Shown in pieces: positions 8,839 to 17,032 of a stretch of 64,000 bases of DNA. Both the position numbers and the translations under genes were made by a program. The notes under the pieces were generated by a model. It had not been told where the DNA came from, searched no databases, and saw nothing but the letters and a program-made list of their open reading frames with translations. Every line of letters starts with the position of its first letter. The first letter of the stretch is position 1. Source of the stretch: JASLCR01 sp964384345 (GTDB lineage: Bacteria > Patescibacteriota > Saccharimonadia > Saccharimonadales > Saccharimonadaceae); contig CAYLKD010000004.1 of the NCBI GenBank assembly GCA_964384345.1, positions 1-64,000 on the forward strand. Direction: 5' to 3'.

Positions 8839-9878
8839 TAAATGTGACCTCCGGCTACTGCTAGTAACACGCCGACAAACCCAGTCACAGAACTAATCAC
8901 CCAAAAGCGCATCGTAACTTTTGTTTCTGGCCAACCAATTGCCTCGAGGTGATGATGAATTGGCGCTGAAATGAATATCTTACGATTAAACAAGCGCTTT
9001 GAGCTAATCTGAAGCAAACTCGACCCGGCTTCCACAACAAACAAAAGCCCGATGACAGGTAGTAGCAACAAGGAGTTTGTTAACATTGCCACCACACCAA
9101 GTGTCACCCCGTAGGCAAAACTCCCGACGTCACCCATGAAAAATCGTGCCGGATAAATATTAAACCATAGATAGCTCAGGAGCGCTCCGACAACGGTAAA
9201 ACAAAAACTCGCTAACATGAAATGTCCTTGCAGTAATGCGATGACTCCAAATGCCCCAAAACTACTACTCAGTAGTCCGCCGGCGAGTCCATCAAGGCCA
9301 TCGCTAATGTTAACTGCATTGCCCGTCGCGGTCACCGCAAATGCAAAGAGCGGAATAATCCATATACCAATATCTAATGAACCGACAAATGGGACTTGAA
9401 GCGTCGTATAGCCAAGCTTCTCGTAAAAAAACCATCCAAGAAGCAGACCTAAAACAATTATCATCATAAATTTTATACTGCTTCTGAGCCCTGCGACACC
9501 GAGGCCTTTGCCACGAATATTGATGATATCATCTAATATTCCGACTGCCCCGCCACCAATAAGCGCCGCAAGTGGCAGCCATGTCTCACCACGGTCTAGA
9601 TTGAATGCTACGGTCACGACCACAATCGATAACACACCAATAGCACCGGCCATAGTCGGGATAGATCGTTTGAATTTCGCAGCATGAAGACGAGTGAATA
9701 CTTCCAGAAGCTCTCCTGTAGTGCTTGTCGTACGCTGCTTTTTCCAGAAGCGGTAGCGATACGCAAGATACGTATATATCGGTGTTAATAGCATCGCCAA
9801 CACAAACGCTATGACACTGAGCAGTACGGTACGAGCGAGATGATCAGAGAGGAGGCTTTGGGTGAGTAATGTATTCAT
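8838..9878 (-). CDS. mraY: Phospho-MurNAc-pentapeptide transferase MraY
   Basis: The protein has 346 aa and about ten membrane segments. It catalyses the first membrane step of peptidoglycan synthesis, transfer of phospho-MurNAc-pentapeptide to undecaprenyl phosphate giving lipid I. Hallmarks are GILDDIINI (Asp pair), NAVNISDGLDGLAGG, FMGDVGSFAYG and PIHHHLEAIG with the histidine triad. It starts 1 nt after the ftsI stop region and its own stop overlaps the ftsW GTG, so ftsI, mraY and ftsW are tightly coupled. Identity is secure. Confidence 0.96.
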   Translation of the reverse strand: MNTLLTQSLLSDHLARTVLLSVIAFVLAMLLTPIYTYLAYRYRFWKKQRTTSTTGELLEVFTRLHAAKFKRSIPTMAGAIGVLSIVVVTVAFNLDRGETWLPLAALIGGGAVGILDDIINIRGKGLGVAGLRSSIKFMMIIVLGLLLGWFFYEKLGYTTLQVPFVGSLDIGIWIIPLFAFAVTATGNAVNISDGLDGLAGGLLSSSFGAFGVIALLQGHFMLASFCFTVVGALLSYLWFNIYPARFFMGDVGSFAYGVTLGVVAMLTNSLLLLPVIGLLFVVEAGSSLLQISSKRLFNRKIFISAPIHHHLEAIGWPETKVTMRFWVISSVTGFVGVLLAVAGGHI

Positions 9879-9879
9879 A

Positions 9880-11640
9880 TTAGTTTTTAGGTTGCAGTTT
9901 CATATAGTCTATCATCCAATTCGAAATAGCAGTAAAGATAGGCATAGCATCACGGTTCCCTTCATAGGTCTTGCCGGCGCCTTCTACTCGTACCATTATG
10001 ACATACCGAGCGGCAGTATCGCCACCATAGCCCAAATAACTTCCGACAGTTTGATTATTGTCGTATGAACCATTGATTAATGTTTGTGAGGTACCGGTCT
10101 TGCCGCCAATGTCATAGCCAGGCTTATCGTTTGCAGCATAAAAACGAGCTCTGGCATCATGTATCATTTGTTTCGCTTGTGCCGAAGCACTTGCCGACAT
10201 AGATTGCCCGCTAGGCTGTGGTGCGGGCTTTGCTTGATACACCCCATCACTATCCACCGACCCTGCTACAACGGTTGGTGTGTAATATTTGCCACCGTTC
10301 ACTATTGAACAAAAGCCTGCCGCCACTTGAAGCATTGTTAGGTTCATACCTTGACCAAATGACATATTTGCATAGCGAAAAGCATTTCCTTGCTCATCGG
10401 TAGGTGGGATAATGATACCTTTTTGCTCTCCAGCGAGAGTAATACCCGTTAGTTGACCGAGCTTAAAGTGATTATAGAGATAATCATACATAATATTACG
10501 TGATTTTGCGTTGACGGTGGCGACGCCAGGAGGATTATTGGCTCCACCAAGTCGATCAGCGATGGTGACATATCCCGTGTTGAGCGACCAGTCGAGTGCA
10601 TGCTGAAACGTAATCGTACCCGTTTGACCACGAGTCGCATTACCAATAGCAGGAGCTCCGGCAACAGAAATGGTATCAATATTGTTGTAGGTCGAACTCG
10701 CCGTCATCGTACCTGTATCAATTCCTATTGCTGCGGTGAATGTTTTCATGACAGAGCCTGGTTCATATGGCGACGTAATAATAGCATTATTAAATTGCTG
10801 AGCATCAAGCACTTTAGTGTACTGCTCAGGATTATATGTTGGATAATTCGCCATCGCCATTACTTTGCCTGTTTGTGGATCCATGACAATCACACTACCG
10901 TTGGTAGCACCGATCGATTGCACTTGGTTTGCGAGTACCTGTTCAGAGTATGATTGAATATTACGATCGATGGTAAGAGCAATATTTTCACCATTTTTTG
11001 CAGGTTGGCTAATGTTTTGATCCCCAATAGTCAACGGAACATTACTGACGTCCGTGACGGATCGAAGCAGCCCATCAGTACCATTTAGTTGATTGTTCAA
11101 TGCTTCTTCAATACCGTATTGACCAAGACCTGCTGCGTTAACAAATCCGAGCGTTTGCGATGCTAGTTGCCCTTCGGGATAAACTCTACGCGTAGTTTTC
11201 TGAAAGCCTAGTCCGCGCAGATGCTTCGTTTGAAGCATTTCTGCCTGTTGCCGAGAGACATTTTTTGCAATTATTTTGTAACGACTTGGTTTGGCACGGA
11301 CGAGTTGATCAATATCATTGACCGTTGTACCACCGCTAATTGCACGAACCGCGTTGACGATTTGCTCTGGCTCAACGACTTCAGTTGGATCGACAAATAC
11401 CGTGTAGACATTCTCGTTTAAAACAATCTTGACGGGCGTGACGCCGTCCATCGCGTAGATCTCTCCTCTTTTAGCCGGAATCGTTAAGCTTTTGACTTGC
11501 TCTTCTATCGCAAGCGCGTGATATTTCGAGTACTGTAGTACTTGCATATAAAACAGCCGACATACGAATATCGCCATGGCGGCGATAAGCAGTACTTTGA
11601 GAAGTTTTATTCGTTTATGCGAAAGAGTGCGTTGGTCCAT
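9880..11640 (-). CDS. ftsI: Class B penicillin-binding protein / septal transpeptidase FtsI (PBP3)
   Basis: The protein has 586 aa with one N-terminal membrane anchor (about residues 13-32), a PBP dimerisation domain (RGEIYAMDG near 58; VYPEGQLASQTLGFV near 153) and a transpeptidase domain with all three catalytic motifs. These are SVMK (Ser296 nucleophile, Lys299), SLN (352-354) and KTG (514-516). No PASTA domains are present. It crosslinks septal peptidoglycan with FtsW. Position between an ftsL-like gene and mraY is the usual dcw order. It lies 5 nt after the ftsL-like stop, so it is in the same transcript. A wall-building function in this cell is strongly supported. Confidence 0.93.
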   Translation of the reverse strand: MDQRTLSHKRIKLLKVLLIAAMAIFVCRLFYMQVLQYSKYHALAIEEQVKSLTIPAKRGEIYAMDGVTPVKIVLNENVYTVFVDPTEVVEPEQIVNAVRAISGGTTVNDIDQLVRAKPSRYKIIAKNVSRQQAEMLQTKHLRGLGFQKTTRRVYPEGQLASQTLGFVNAAGLGQYGIEEALNNQLNGTDGLLRSVTDVSNVPLTIGDQNISQPAKNGENIALTIDRNIQSYSEQVLANQVQSIGATNGSVIVMDPQTGKVMAMANYPTYNPEQYTKVLDAQQFNNAIITSPYEPGSVMKTFTAAIGIDTGTMTASSTYNNIDTISVAGAPAIGNATRGQTGTITFQHALDWSLNTGYVTIADRLGGANNPPGVATVNAKSRNIMYDYLYNHFKLGQLTGITLAGEQKGIIIPPTDEQGNAFRYANMSFGQGMNLTMLQVAAGFCSIVNGGKYYTPTVVAGSVDSDGVYQAKPAPQPSGQSMSASASAQAKQMIHDARARFYAANDKPGYDIGGKTGTSQTLINGSYDNNQTVGSYLGYGGDTAARYVIMVRVEGAGKTYEGNRDAMPIFTAISNWMIDYMKLQPKN

Positions 11641-11645
11641 GGTAT

Positions 11646-11996
11646 CTATTGTTGCACATACTGCGTGTCATCAGTAGTTGTCATAGCTTTTGCAACTGAA
11701 CTATTACGTACTGATTCGAGAGCTGTAAGACGCGCATTTTCGACTTCGAGATCTGTTTTTGTACTCGTAAGATCTGCGATCTTATTATCAATCTTTTGCG
11801 CCTGATAATCGTAACTTGTTGCTTTTGTTGCTTGCGTTAAATATATCAAGCCGAGCACAGTAATCATCAGTGCAACTAGCACGGTATGAGTCACTGGGCC
11901 AAGTTTGACGCTCGACGCGAATGCAACCGTGTTTTGATTTCGGCGCATAGGCGTCTCGGCACGACGCGAATAATGAGAATTTCTTTGATATGGCAT
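11646..11996 (-). CDS. ftsL: FtsL-like small membrane division protein
   Basis: A 116-aa bitopic protein: basic N-terminus of about 35 residues, one membrane span (VLVALMITVLGLIYL), then a coiled-coil segment (about 60-95; KIDNKIADLTSTKTDLEVENARLTALESV) and a short tail. That architecture and the place between rsmH and ftsI identify FtsL, which forms a complex with FtsQ and FtsB. FtsL is poorly conserved in sequence, so the call rests on topology and synteny; a DivIC/FtsB-like assignment cannot be excluded. Confidence 0.72.
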   Translation of the reverse strand: MPYQRNSHYSRRAETPMRRNQNTVAFASSVKLGPVTHTVLVALMITVLGLIYLTQATKATSYDYQAQKIDNKIADLTSTKTDLEVENARLTALESVRNSSVAKAMTTTDDTQYVQQ

Positions 11997-12033
11997 GTGG
12001 TGGTGGATTTTTGTTTATGTTGATGTTTTGGAG

Positions 12034-12066
12034 TTTTGGTACGGCAATATGAATACCGTACCAAAA
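12034..12066. other. Strong 11-bp inverted repeat between rsmH and ftsL
   Basis: TTTTGGTACGG at 12034-12044 and its perfect complement CCGTACCAAAA at 12056-12066 are separated by an 11-nt loop. In the dcw transcript (minus strand) the stem lies between a 21-codon mini-ORF and ftsL. No U-run follows on the minus strand, so it is not a classical terminator; an RNA-processing, stability or attenuation element is possible. Confidence 0.65.
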
Positions 12067-12077
12067 CAGATTACCGA

Positions 12078-12143
12078 CTATTTACTTCGGACAGTCACTT
12101 GTGTTTCCACTGACTGATTTTGTACTTGGATATGGATTGGCAT
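12078..12143 (-). CDS. Possible 21-codon mini-ORF between rsmH and ftsL
   Basis: ATG at 12143 is preceded by a strong Shine-Dalgarno (AAAGGGAGGG, about 4 nt away) and followed by 21 sense codons (begins MPIHIQVQNQ, ends RSK) and TAG at 12078-12080. It starts 19 nt after the rsmH stop and is followed directly by an 11-bp hairpin and then ftsL. The combination of a good ribosome site and a downstream stem looks like a leader peptide or a translational spacer. I recognise no family, and this short a frame could be fortuitous. Confidence 0.35.
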   Translation of the reverse strand: MPIHIQVQNQSVETQVTVRSK

Positions 12144-12162
12144 TATGCCCTCCCTTTGTTGT

Positions 12163-13056
12163 TTATTTTTTCACAGCGACACGGAGCTTTGCGCTACGTG
12201 CACGCGGATTGTGAACATCTGAAGTCGCACCGTCGATTGGTTTTTTCGTTAAGACATCGAGTACAGCTTCGTAGCCTGCATCGCGTTCTTTTTTAAAATA
12301 ACGTTTTACCAATCGGTCCTCGAGGCTATGAAAACTGATGATACCGACTCTTCCGCCACTGTTTAGCAGTTTTGGTAACAGTGGTAACAAAGCTTCGATC
12401 TGATGAAGCTCTTCATTAACCTCGATTCGTAGTGCTTGAAAGGTGCGCGTCGCCGGGTGGATCTTTCCACGTCGACCACGAGTCGTCTGTTCGATAACGT
12501 GAGCAAGTTCGTCTGTCGTCGCAATCGGCCGAGCGTTTATAATCGCTGTAGCAATTCTGCGGGCAACAGGACGCGGTTCTTCTCCGTAGCGGATAATGAT
12601 ATCCGTGAGATCGTCAAGGCGGTAGCCATTGACAATATCTGCTGCGGTCTTCGTCTGTGTCTGGTCCATACGCATATCAAGCGCGGCCGACTTTGAAAAA
12701 GAAAATCCTCGCTCAGCTCTATCGAGCTGTGGTGACGACACCCCCAAATCTGCCAAAATAAGATCGAACGTTCGGCCTTCTTTAATTAGCTGACGAGCAG
12801 CTGCTAAAAAATCGCCGTGACGAAGTTCGACGCCAAGTTTTGTGAGATTTTCTAAGAACGGAGCCGTATGACGGTCCCGGTCGATAAGAACAGAAGTTTC
12901 ATATTCCTTAGTGCTGTCTAAAAAAGCAGTTGCGTGTCCGCCGTAGCCTGCAGTCAGATCGAGATAATTCTCGCCGACTTTTGGCATCATGGCTGCTACG
13001 CTGCTATGTAGAAGTACCGGTATATGAACCTGTGGTGGATGTTCTTTGATACTCAT
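12163..13056 (-). CDS. rsmH: 16S rRNA (cytosine1402-N4)-methyltransferase RsmH (MraW)
   Basis: The protein has 297 aa. The SAM-binding loop is YLDLTAGYGGHATAFL (near residue 32), followed by LADLGVSSPQLDRAERGFSF, the RsmH signature, and a C-terminal GRVGIISFHSLEDRLVKRYFK motif. It methylates C1402 in the ribosomal P site. It is second in the dcw cluster after mraZ. TACAAT at 13066-13071 lies 9 nt before the ATG, so it may also be transcribed from its own nearly leaderless promoter. Identity is secure. Confidence 0.95.
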   Translation of the reverse strand: MSIKEHPPQVHIPVLLHSSVAAMMPKVGENYLDLTAGYGGHATAFLDSTKEYETSVLIDRDRHTAPFLENLTKLGVELRHGDFLAAARQLIKEGRTFDLILADLGVSSPQLDRAERGFSFSKSAALDMRMDQTQTKTAADIVNGYRLDDLTDIIIRYGEEPRPVARRIATAIINARPIATTDELAHVIEQTTRGRRGKIHPATRTFQALRIEVNEELHQIEALLPLLPKLLNSGGRVGIISFHSLEDRLVKRYFKKERDAGYEAVLDVLTKKPIDGATSDVHNPRARSAKLRVAVKK

Positions 13057-13361
13057 GTACCGACTATTGTACCACTTTTATAAAGTGATGCGTTGGTCGT
13101 ATTCGAGATCACCTACCCTAGTACTATGCTGTTTGTTTTTTGGGTGTGTTTGTTTTTGATAAGTTGTCGTATACCATTTTTCTGTGGCTGTAACGGTTAC
13201 AGTGTAACTCATAAATGCCAGGTATACGATTGAGAGACTTATGTGTGAGGTGGAGTTTTTTTGGGAGGTGTGTTTTAGGTAAGGTGCGTCGGCTGTTTAA
13301 AGTGTGCCGTTTTTCCACGCATAGTACCAGGTAGGTGGTCTCGAGGATTCTATTCTAATTG
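13057..13361. other. 305-bp mraZ-rsmH spacer with nested inverted repeats
   Basis: The spacer holds no convincing gene. It contains a 9-bp inverted pair, TCGTATACC (13167-13175) and GGTATACGA (13221-13229). Between them lies a near-perfect 15-bp palindrome (13188-13202) with 7-bp arms CTGTAAC/GTTACAG around one base. The rsmH -10 (TACAAT) is at 13066-13071. The palindrome could be an operator for a dimeric regulator or a structured RNA; neither is recognised. Confidence 0.5.
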
Positions 13362-13718
13362 TTAATGTGCAACGATTCTAAAATAGCTACCAACCCTGAT
13401 TGCTTTGATCTCTTTGTCGATCTTGGCAAATTCAAGTTGTGCTTGTTTTAGTGTCACGCGGCCTTGTTTTTGGTCGAGTTCCGCCTCTGTCTTGCCTGTG
13501 CGAAATCTGACGCTGATATCAGCGACACGTTCGTCAAGTAAGCTACCCTCGAGTTCTGGTTCTATTTTTGTTTGCCAGACACTCATTGGATAAAGATGGA
13601 GATAGTCGCCAAACCCCTTAGTGATCACGACTCCACTTTCAAATTCCTCGCGAAGCTCGACCGGTATAGTAAGCCGGTTCTTGTCGTCGAGTTTTCTGGT
13701 GAAGTAGTCTACTTTCAC
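13362..13718 (-). CDS. mraZ: Transcriptional regulator MraZ
   Basis: The protein has 118 aa, against about 140-150 in most MraZ. It has two SpoVT/AbrB-like halves: DDKNRLTIPVELREEF near the N-terminus and a degenerate second DQKQGRVTLKQAQLEF copy around residues 82-97. MraZ represses its own dcw operon. The start is GTG at 13718, chosen because AAGGGA lies 7 nt before it. It is the first dcw gene; the promoter upstream has MraZ-box-like TGGGT repeats within and beside it, consistent with autoregulation. Confidence 0.82.
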   Translation of the reverse strand: MKVDYFTRKLDDKNRLTIPVELREEFESGVVITKGFGDYLHLYPMSVWQTKIEPELEGSLLDERVADISVRFRTGKTEAELDQKQGRVTLKQAQLEFAKIDKEIKAIRVGSYFRIVAH

Positions 13719-13786
13719 TATGGTTCCCTTGTTTGGTGGCCTTTTGCGTGGTGGTTTAATTTGCGGTGGTTTTTGTTTTTTTGGTT

Positions 13787-13828
13787 ACCCACTGAGATTA
13801 GTCTACACTCCACTTCTACCCACTGCAA
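13787..13828 (-). promoter_or_regulatory. mraZ/dcw promoter with MraZ-box-like repeats
   Basis: On the minus strand TTGCAG (13823-13828), a 17-nt spacer and TAGACT (13800-13805) form a promoter. TGGGT at 13818-13822 abuts the -35. A degenerate TGGAG at 13808-13812 follows 5 nt later and another TGGGT lies at 13787-13791 just downstream of the -10. Known MraZ operators are TGGGN repeats with 5-nt spacers, so an autoregulatory operator is plausible. Confidence 0.6.
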
Positions 13829-13879
13829 CCCCCTTTTTTACACTTTTAATTTTGGATGGGTTTATCCACACTTCTGGGG

Positions 13880-13910
13880 AAAATAAAAACGACCTACCGA
13901 GGTAAGTCGT
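13880..13910 (-). terminator. Rho-independent terminator of the small membrane-protein gene
   Basis: Read on the minus strand, ACGACTTACC (13901-13910) pairs with the arm at 13889-13898 (ten positions, one mismatch), followed by the run TTTTTATTTT. It lies just downstream of the 70-aa gene ending at 13932 and insulates it from the mraZ promoter. Confidence 0.75.
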
Positions 13911-13931
13911 CGTATTCGCTGGGCTGTTCGG

Positions 13932-14144
13932 TTAACGTGTAATGAAAAAGCTATAAAGAGCTGAATCGTAATGACTGGTGATGTTAAGTGTGATCCAGAG
14001 GCACAGTACAAATAAATTCGCTAGCAGTGAAACAATCAAAAGACTGTTTTTTGTATCAGCCCATGTGCTAAAAAGTGCTGGTTTTTTTGGATTAACCTTG
14101 CGTGTCGATACAGTGGCGGAAGAAGCTTTTGCTGTGTTTTTCAT
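13932..14144 (-). CDS. Small membrane protein of unknown function (70 aa)
   Basis: The first 30 residues are basic and Ser/Thr/Pro-rich; a single hydrophobic span (LLIVSLLANLFVLCLWITL, about residues 34-52) follows, with a short aromatic tail. I recognise no family. It is supported by a Shine-Dalgarno-like AGGATAG upstream of the ATG and a well-formed terminator 20 nt after the stop. It stands alone between the beta-glucosidase gene and mraZ. Confidence 0.55.
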   Translation of the reverse strand: MKNTAKASSATVSTRKVNPKKPALFSTWADTKNSLLIVSLLANLFVLCLWITLNITSHYDSALYSFFITR

Positions 14145-14190
14145 AATGCCACTATCCTAGCACAAGCAGTTTGGAGGCGCAAGCAAACTA

Positions 14191-15450
14191 TCAGTTACTT
14201 ATGATTTTTTTGAGAATTTTAGACCACCAAATAGCACTCGCCCGTACTGTGCGCTTACCTGTTGTATAGTCAACTGCTACCAACCCAAATCGTGGCCATG
14301 TCCCATTTGCCCATTCGAAGTTATCAAGTAAACTCCAGTGAAAATACCCACGCAGATCGACACCTTCTGCAAGTGCATTGCTCATCGCAATCATCGTGTG
14401 CGTCAGCCACCACTTTCGTTGTTCGTCTGTAGCATCGGCGAGTCCATTCTCGGTCACTACAATCGGTAGCTTGTACTTACGGTGCAGTCGCTCAAGTACG
14501 TATTCGATATTTTCTGGTTGCATATCCCAACCGAGATCACTAACGTGTTCATTGGGGTTATGAATCCGATAGCCGTAAAATCGATTGGAAAAATAATAGT
14601 TTACACCAATAAAATCACAAGACTTTCGTACCCGTTTCAATATATAGTCATCTTGAAAATATTGGCCTACTTGAGCCGAAAGCCTTGTCACCCACGCATC
14701 ATCGCCTGGATACATATAGGCTGAGTTCTTGGCAATTGACACTTTATAGCGTCGATTCAACGAATGAATAACCGCTGCGGCTTGTTTGTGAGTAGCAATG
14801 AGATTTCGTAACACCTGGTACGTTTTCCATTTGCTTCGAATTGCCGGAGGCCAGTTGCCTTCATAATAGCTTTGTACAGCGTAAACCTCTGGTTCATTAA
14901 TTGTTATCACATACTTTATGTCAGAACCGAGTTCTTGCATGACTTTTTTGGTAAAGCGAACGAAGTATTTAATATTGCTGCGTTTTTCAAATCCACCCAT
15001 TTCACTAAACCAACAAGGCAGACTGAAATGAAATAGCGTCATCATTGGTTCGATACCGCGGCGTTTTAATGCCTGGATATAGAGTTTATAGTGATCAAGT
15101 GCCTCGGCATTCCACGTGCCTTCCTTCGGTTCAATACGTGACCATTCGACGCTGAACCTGAAAGCATTAAGCTGCAATTTCGCTGCTATATCAAAATCGT
15201 GCTCGTAGTTCTCATAATGGTTCGTTGATTTACCAGACACATACGTCCCAGCTTGTTTTGCTTCCTGTGAAATATGCTGCCATGAGTGTAAATCACTATA
15301 CTGGTATTCTGCTTGCACGGAGCGAGATTTTGCATTTCCCAGCTCCCACTCACTCCACTGATTGTGCTGCGAACCCTCGACTTGATGTGCCGCCGTCGCT
15401 GCCCCCCAGAGGAATCGCTTCGGAAATTTCATTACAGGTTTCTTATGCAT
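14191..15450 (-). CDS. Family 1 glycoside hydrolase (beta-glucosidase-like)
   Basis: This 419-aa protein has an N-terminal FPKRFLWGAATAAHQVEG signature, acid/base Glu186 in NEP (185-187) and nucleophile Glu334 in VTENGLAD, so the GH1 active site is intact. The C-terminal DNFEWANGTWPRFGL region closes the aglycone site. GH1 enzymes cleave beta-glucosides, beta-galactosides or 6-phospho derivatives; the substrate cannot be read from sequence. No signal peptide is present, so it acts in the cytoplasm on imported oligosaccharides. TATAAT at 15459-15464 is 8 nt from the ATG. It stands alone next to the division cluster, and no sugar transporter is near. Confidence 0.88.
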   Translation of the reverse strand: MHKKPVMKFPKRFLWGAATAAHQVEGSQHNQWSEWELGNAKSRSVQAEYQYSDLHSWQHISQEAKQAGTYVSGKSTNHYENYEHDFDIAAKLQLNAFRFSVEWSRIEPKEGTWNAEALDHYKLYIQALKRRGIEPMMTLFHFSLPCWFSEMGGFEKRSNIKYFVRFTKKVMQELGSDIKYVITINEPEVYAVQSYYEGNWPPAIRSKWKTYQVLRNLIATHKQAAAVIHSLNRRYKVSIAKNSAYMYPGDDAWVTRLSAQVGQYFQDDYILKRVRKSCDFIGVNYYFSNRFYGYRIHNPNEHVSDLGWDMQPENIEYVLERLHRKYKLPIVVTENGLADATDEQRKWWLTHTMIAMSNALAEGVDLRGYFHWSLLDNFEWANGTWPRFGLVAVDYTTGKRTVRASAIWWSKILKKIISN

Positions 15451-15500
15451 ATCCCTCTATTATAGCGTGATTTTATAATCCAAAGCAGAGACAATACTTT

Positions 15501-17015
15501 TCAATTTATCATTTCTTCGCCGTAGTGTTTTTTGAGACGAGCGATAATAGAGCCTTCGTGGCGCCCAAGCGTTTTAGACATTACATCGATGCCCACGCCT
15601 GTCAGAAAGTCTTGCTTAAGCTGCGTATCATCAGCGTCCGTCCACGGCTTAAACGCATTTGGGTGCGTTTTTCGCATTTCTGCTATTTTTTCGTTCCAGC
15701 CAGCTGACTTTTTTGGTGCAGGAGTATGATTACGCTTCTCAGCTTGCGTCGCAAGATGGGCGTATTTTATTGCCGCCTCAGCAGATTTACTGCGTAGCAT
15801 ACCGTCGATATCGAGTGCATCTTGACTGACCATCAATGCTTTTTGATTGATGCCGTGAAGATACAAATTATCAAGTCGCTTGACCCTTGAGAGTGCGACA
15901 TACCCCATACCTTCAACGAAGGCTTTACGTAAATCAATGCGAGCTGAATCGAGCGTCATGCCCTGACTTTTGTGAACGGTGATCGCCCACGCCAGTCTCA
16001 GTGGAATCTGGGTTATACTGGCCCGCTTTTTATCACCATCGCGTAGTTCCCATGTATCCGGTTGCATCGCAACGACCTTGCCATTGGTAAATTCCACGAT
16101 CGGATAGTCCGTCGATGGCTCAAAGTCTATCACAGTACCCTGACTACCATTGACGTATTTGCGATCAAGGGCATTTTTGACCGCCATAACGAGTGCACCT
16201 TTTTTGAGTCGTAATACTGCCGGCGCAAGCACCGAGCGCTGCAGACTCTCGACGTAGTTTGTTCCACCGGTGGTTGTCTGGGAATACTGCACTTCGTCGC
16301 CGGAAAGCTGGTTGAGTTTTGTATCATTCAGCGCATCAACGTCAATATTGACGGTGTGAAGTTCGGTAAATATCAAATCTGGCGGCGGTACGATCTCGAT
16401 TCGTTCTAACAGCGATTCCGCATGATGGCGCCGCACGTCCCCGTCTCTCATAGCAGTCAGAATGTCAGATAACGTGTCATCATCTTGACGATGTTGCTCA
16501 GACAAATAGCAGACGACAGGATCTAACGCTGTCCAAGCGTTACTAGTGACGACAAAACCGCCGACTCGCCCCCCGCCCCTGTTTATTGGTGGCAATTGGA
16601 AAAAGTCCCCACTCATAATGACTTGGATGCCACCGAATGCGATGTCTGGCTCCTTGCGAACGAGTCGACAAATCTCATCGATCATATCGAGTCGATAGTC
16701 ATGCAACATCGATATCTCATCAATGACAAGTACATCTGTCTTTTCGATTATTTCGCGGCGGCCTTTTGATAGATTATCAACAAAATAATGCGGCAGTTCA
16801 TCATGCACGCCGATACCGCTCCAACTATGAATTGTTGTGCCGCCAAGATGCGTTGCGGCAAGACCCGTCGTAGCAGTCACCGAGACGTGCTTACCATCGT
16901 GCTTGGCGAGCTTGATGAACTGATTCAGAATATAGGTCTTACCCGTTCCTGCCGGTCCAGTCAAAAAGACGTTGTGACCCGCCAGCAATATCTCCAGTGC
17001 AACCCCTTGTTTCAT
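15501..17015 (-). CDS. PIF1-like superfamily 1B DNA helicase
   Basis: The 504-aa protein has Walker A GPAGTGKT (20-27), Walker B VLVIDEISML (about 95-104), a motif with GDFFQLPPI (motif III), LSEQHRQDD (motif IV), and the C-terminal UvrD-like ITVHKSQGMTLD plus YVALSRVKRLDNLYL (motifs V/VI). These mark a PIF1/RecD2-type 5'-to-3' helicase. The last 50 residues form an additional helix-turn-helix-like tail (WTDADDTQLKQDFLTG... SIIARLKKHYG). PIF1-like helicases unwind forked or G-quadruplex DNA. TACAAT at 17023-17028 is 7 nt from the ATG, overlapping the end of the next gene upstream. Confidence 0.88.
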   Translation of the reverse strand: MKQGVALEILLAGHNVFLTGPAGTGKTYILNQFIKLAKHDGKHVSVTATTGLAATHLGGTTIHSWSGIGVHDELPHYFVDNLSKGRREIIEKTDVLVIDEISMLHDYRLDMIDEICRLVRKEPDIAFGGIQVIMSGDFFQLPPINRGGGRVGGFVVTSNAWTALDPVVCYLSEQHRQDDDTLSDILTAMRDGDVRRHHAESLLERIEIVPPPDLIFTELHTVNIDVDALNDTKLNQLSGDEVQYSQTTTGGTNYVESLQRSVLAPAVLRLKKGALVMAVKNALDRKYVNGSQGTVIDFEPSTDYPIVEFTNGKVVAMQPDTWELRDGDKKRASITQIPLRLAWAITVHKSQGMTLDSARIDLRKAFVEGMGYVALSRVKRLDNLYLHGINQKALMVSQDALDIDGMLRSKSAEAAIKYAHLATQAEKRNHTPAPKKSAGWNEKIAEMRKTHPNAFKPWTDADDTQLKQDFLTGVGIDVMSKTLGRHEGSIIARLKKHYGEEMIN

Positions 17016-17032
17016 TGAATCTATTGTACCAT

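Larger units (their letters stand above)
13719..13931. other. mraZ leader and upstream spacer
   Basis: No gene is seen here. It holds the mraZ promoter (13800-13828), TGGGT-type boxes, a single perfect DnaA box TTATCCACA at 13862-13870, and the terminator of the upstream small gene (13880-13910). In the mraZ leader the motif GGTGG (plus strand) recurs at 13735, 13750 and 13765, an exact 15-bp period. Confidence 0.55.

Noticed and set aside
13124..13318. 64-codon minus-strand frame between mraZ and rsmH
   Set aside because: Composition is Lys/Thr/His-biased without a family, no Shine-Dalgarno is seen, and the region is dominated by inverted repeats.
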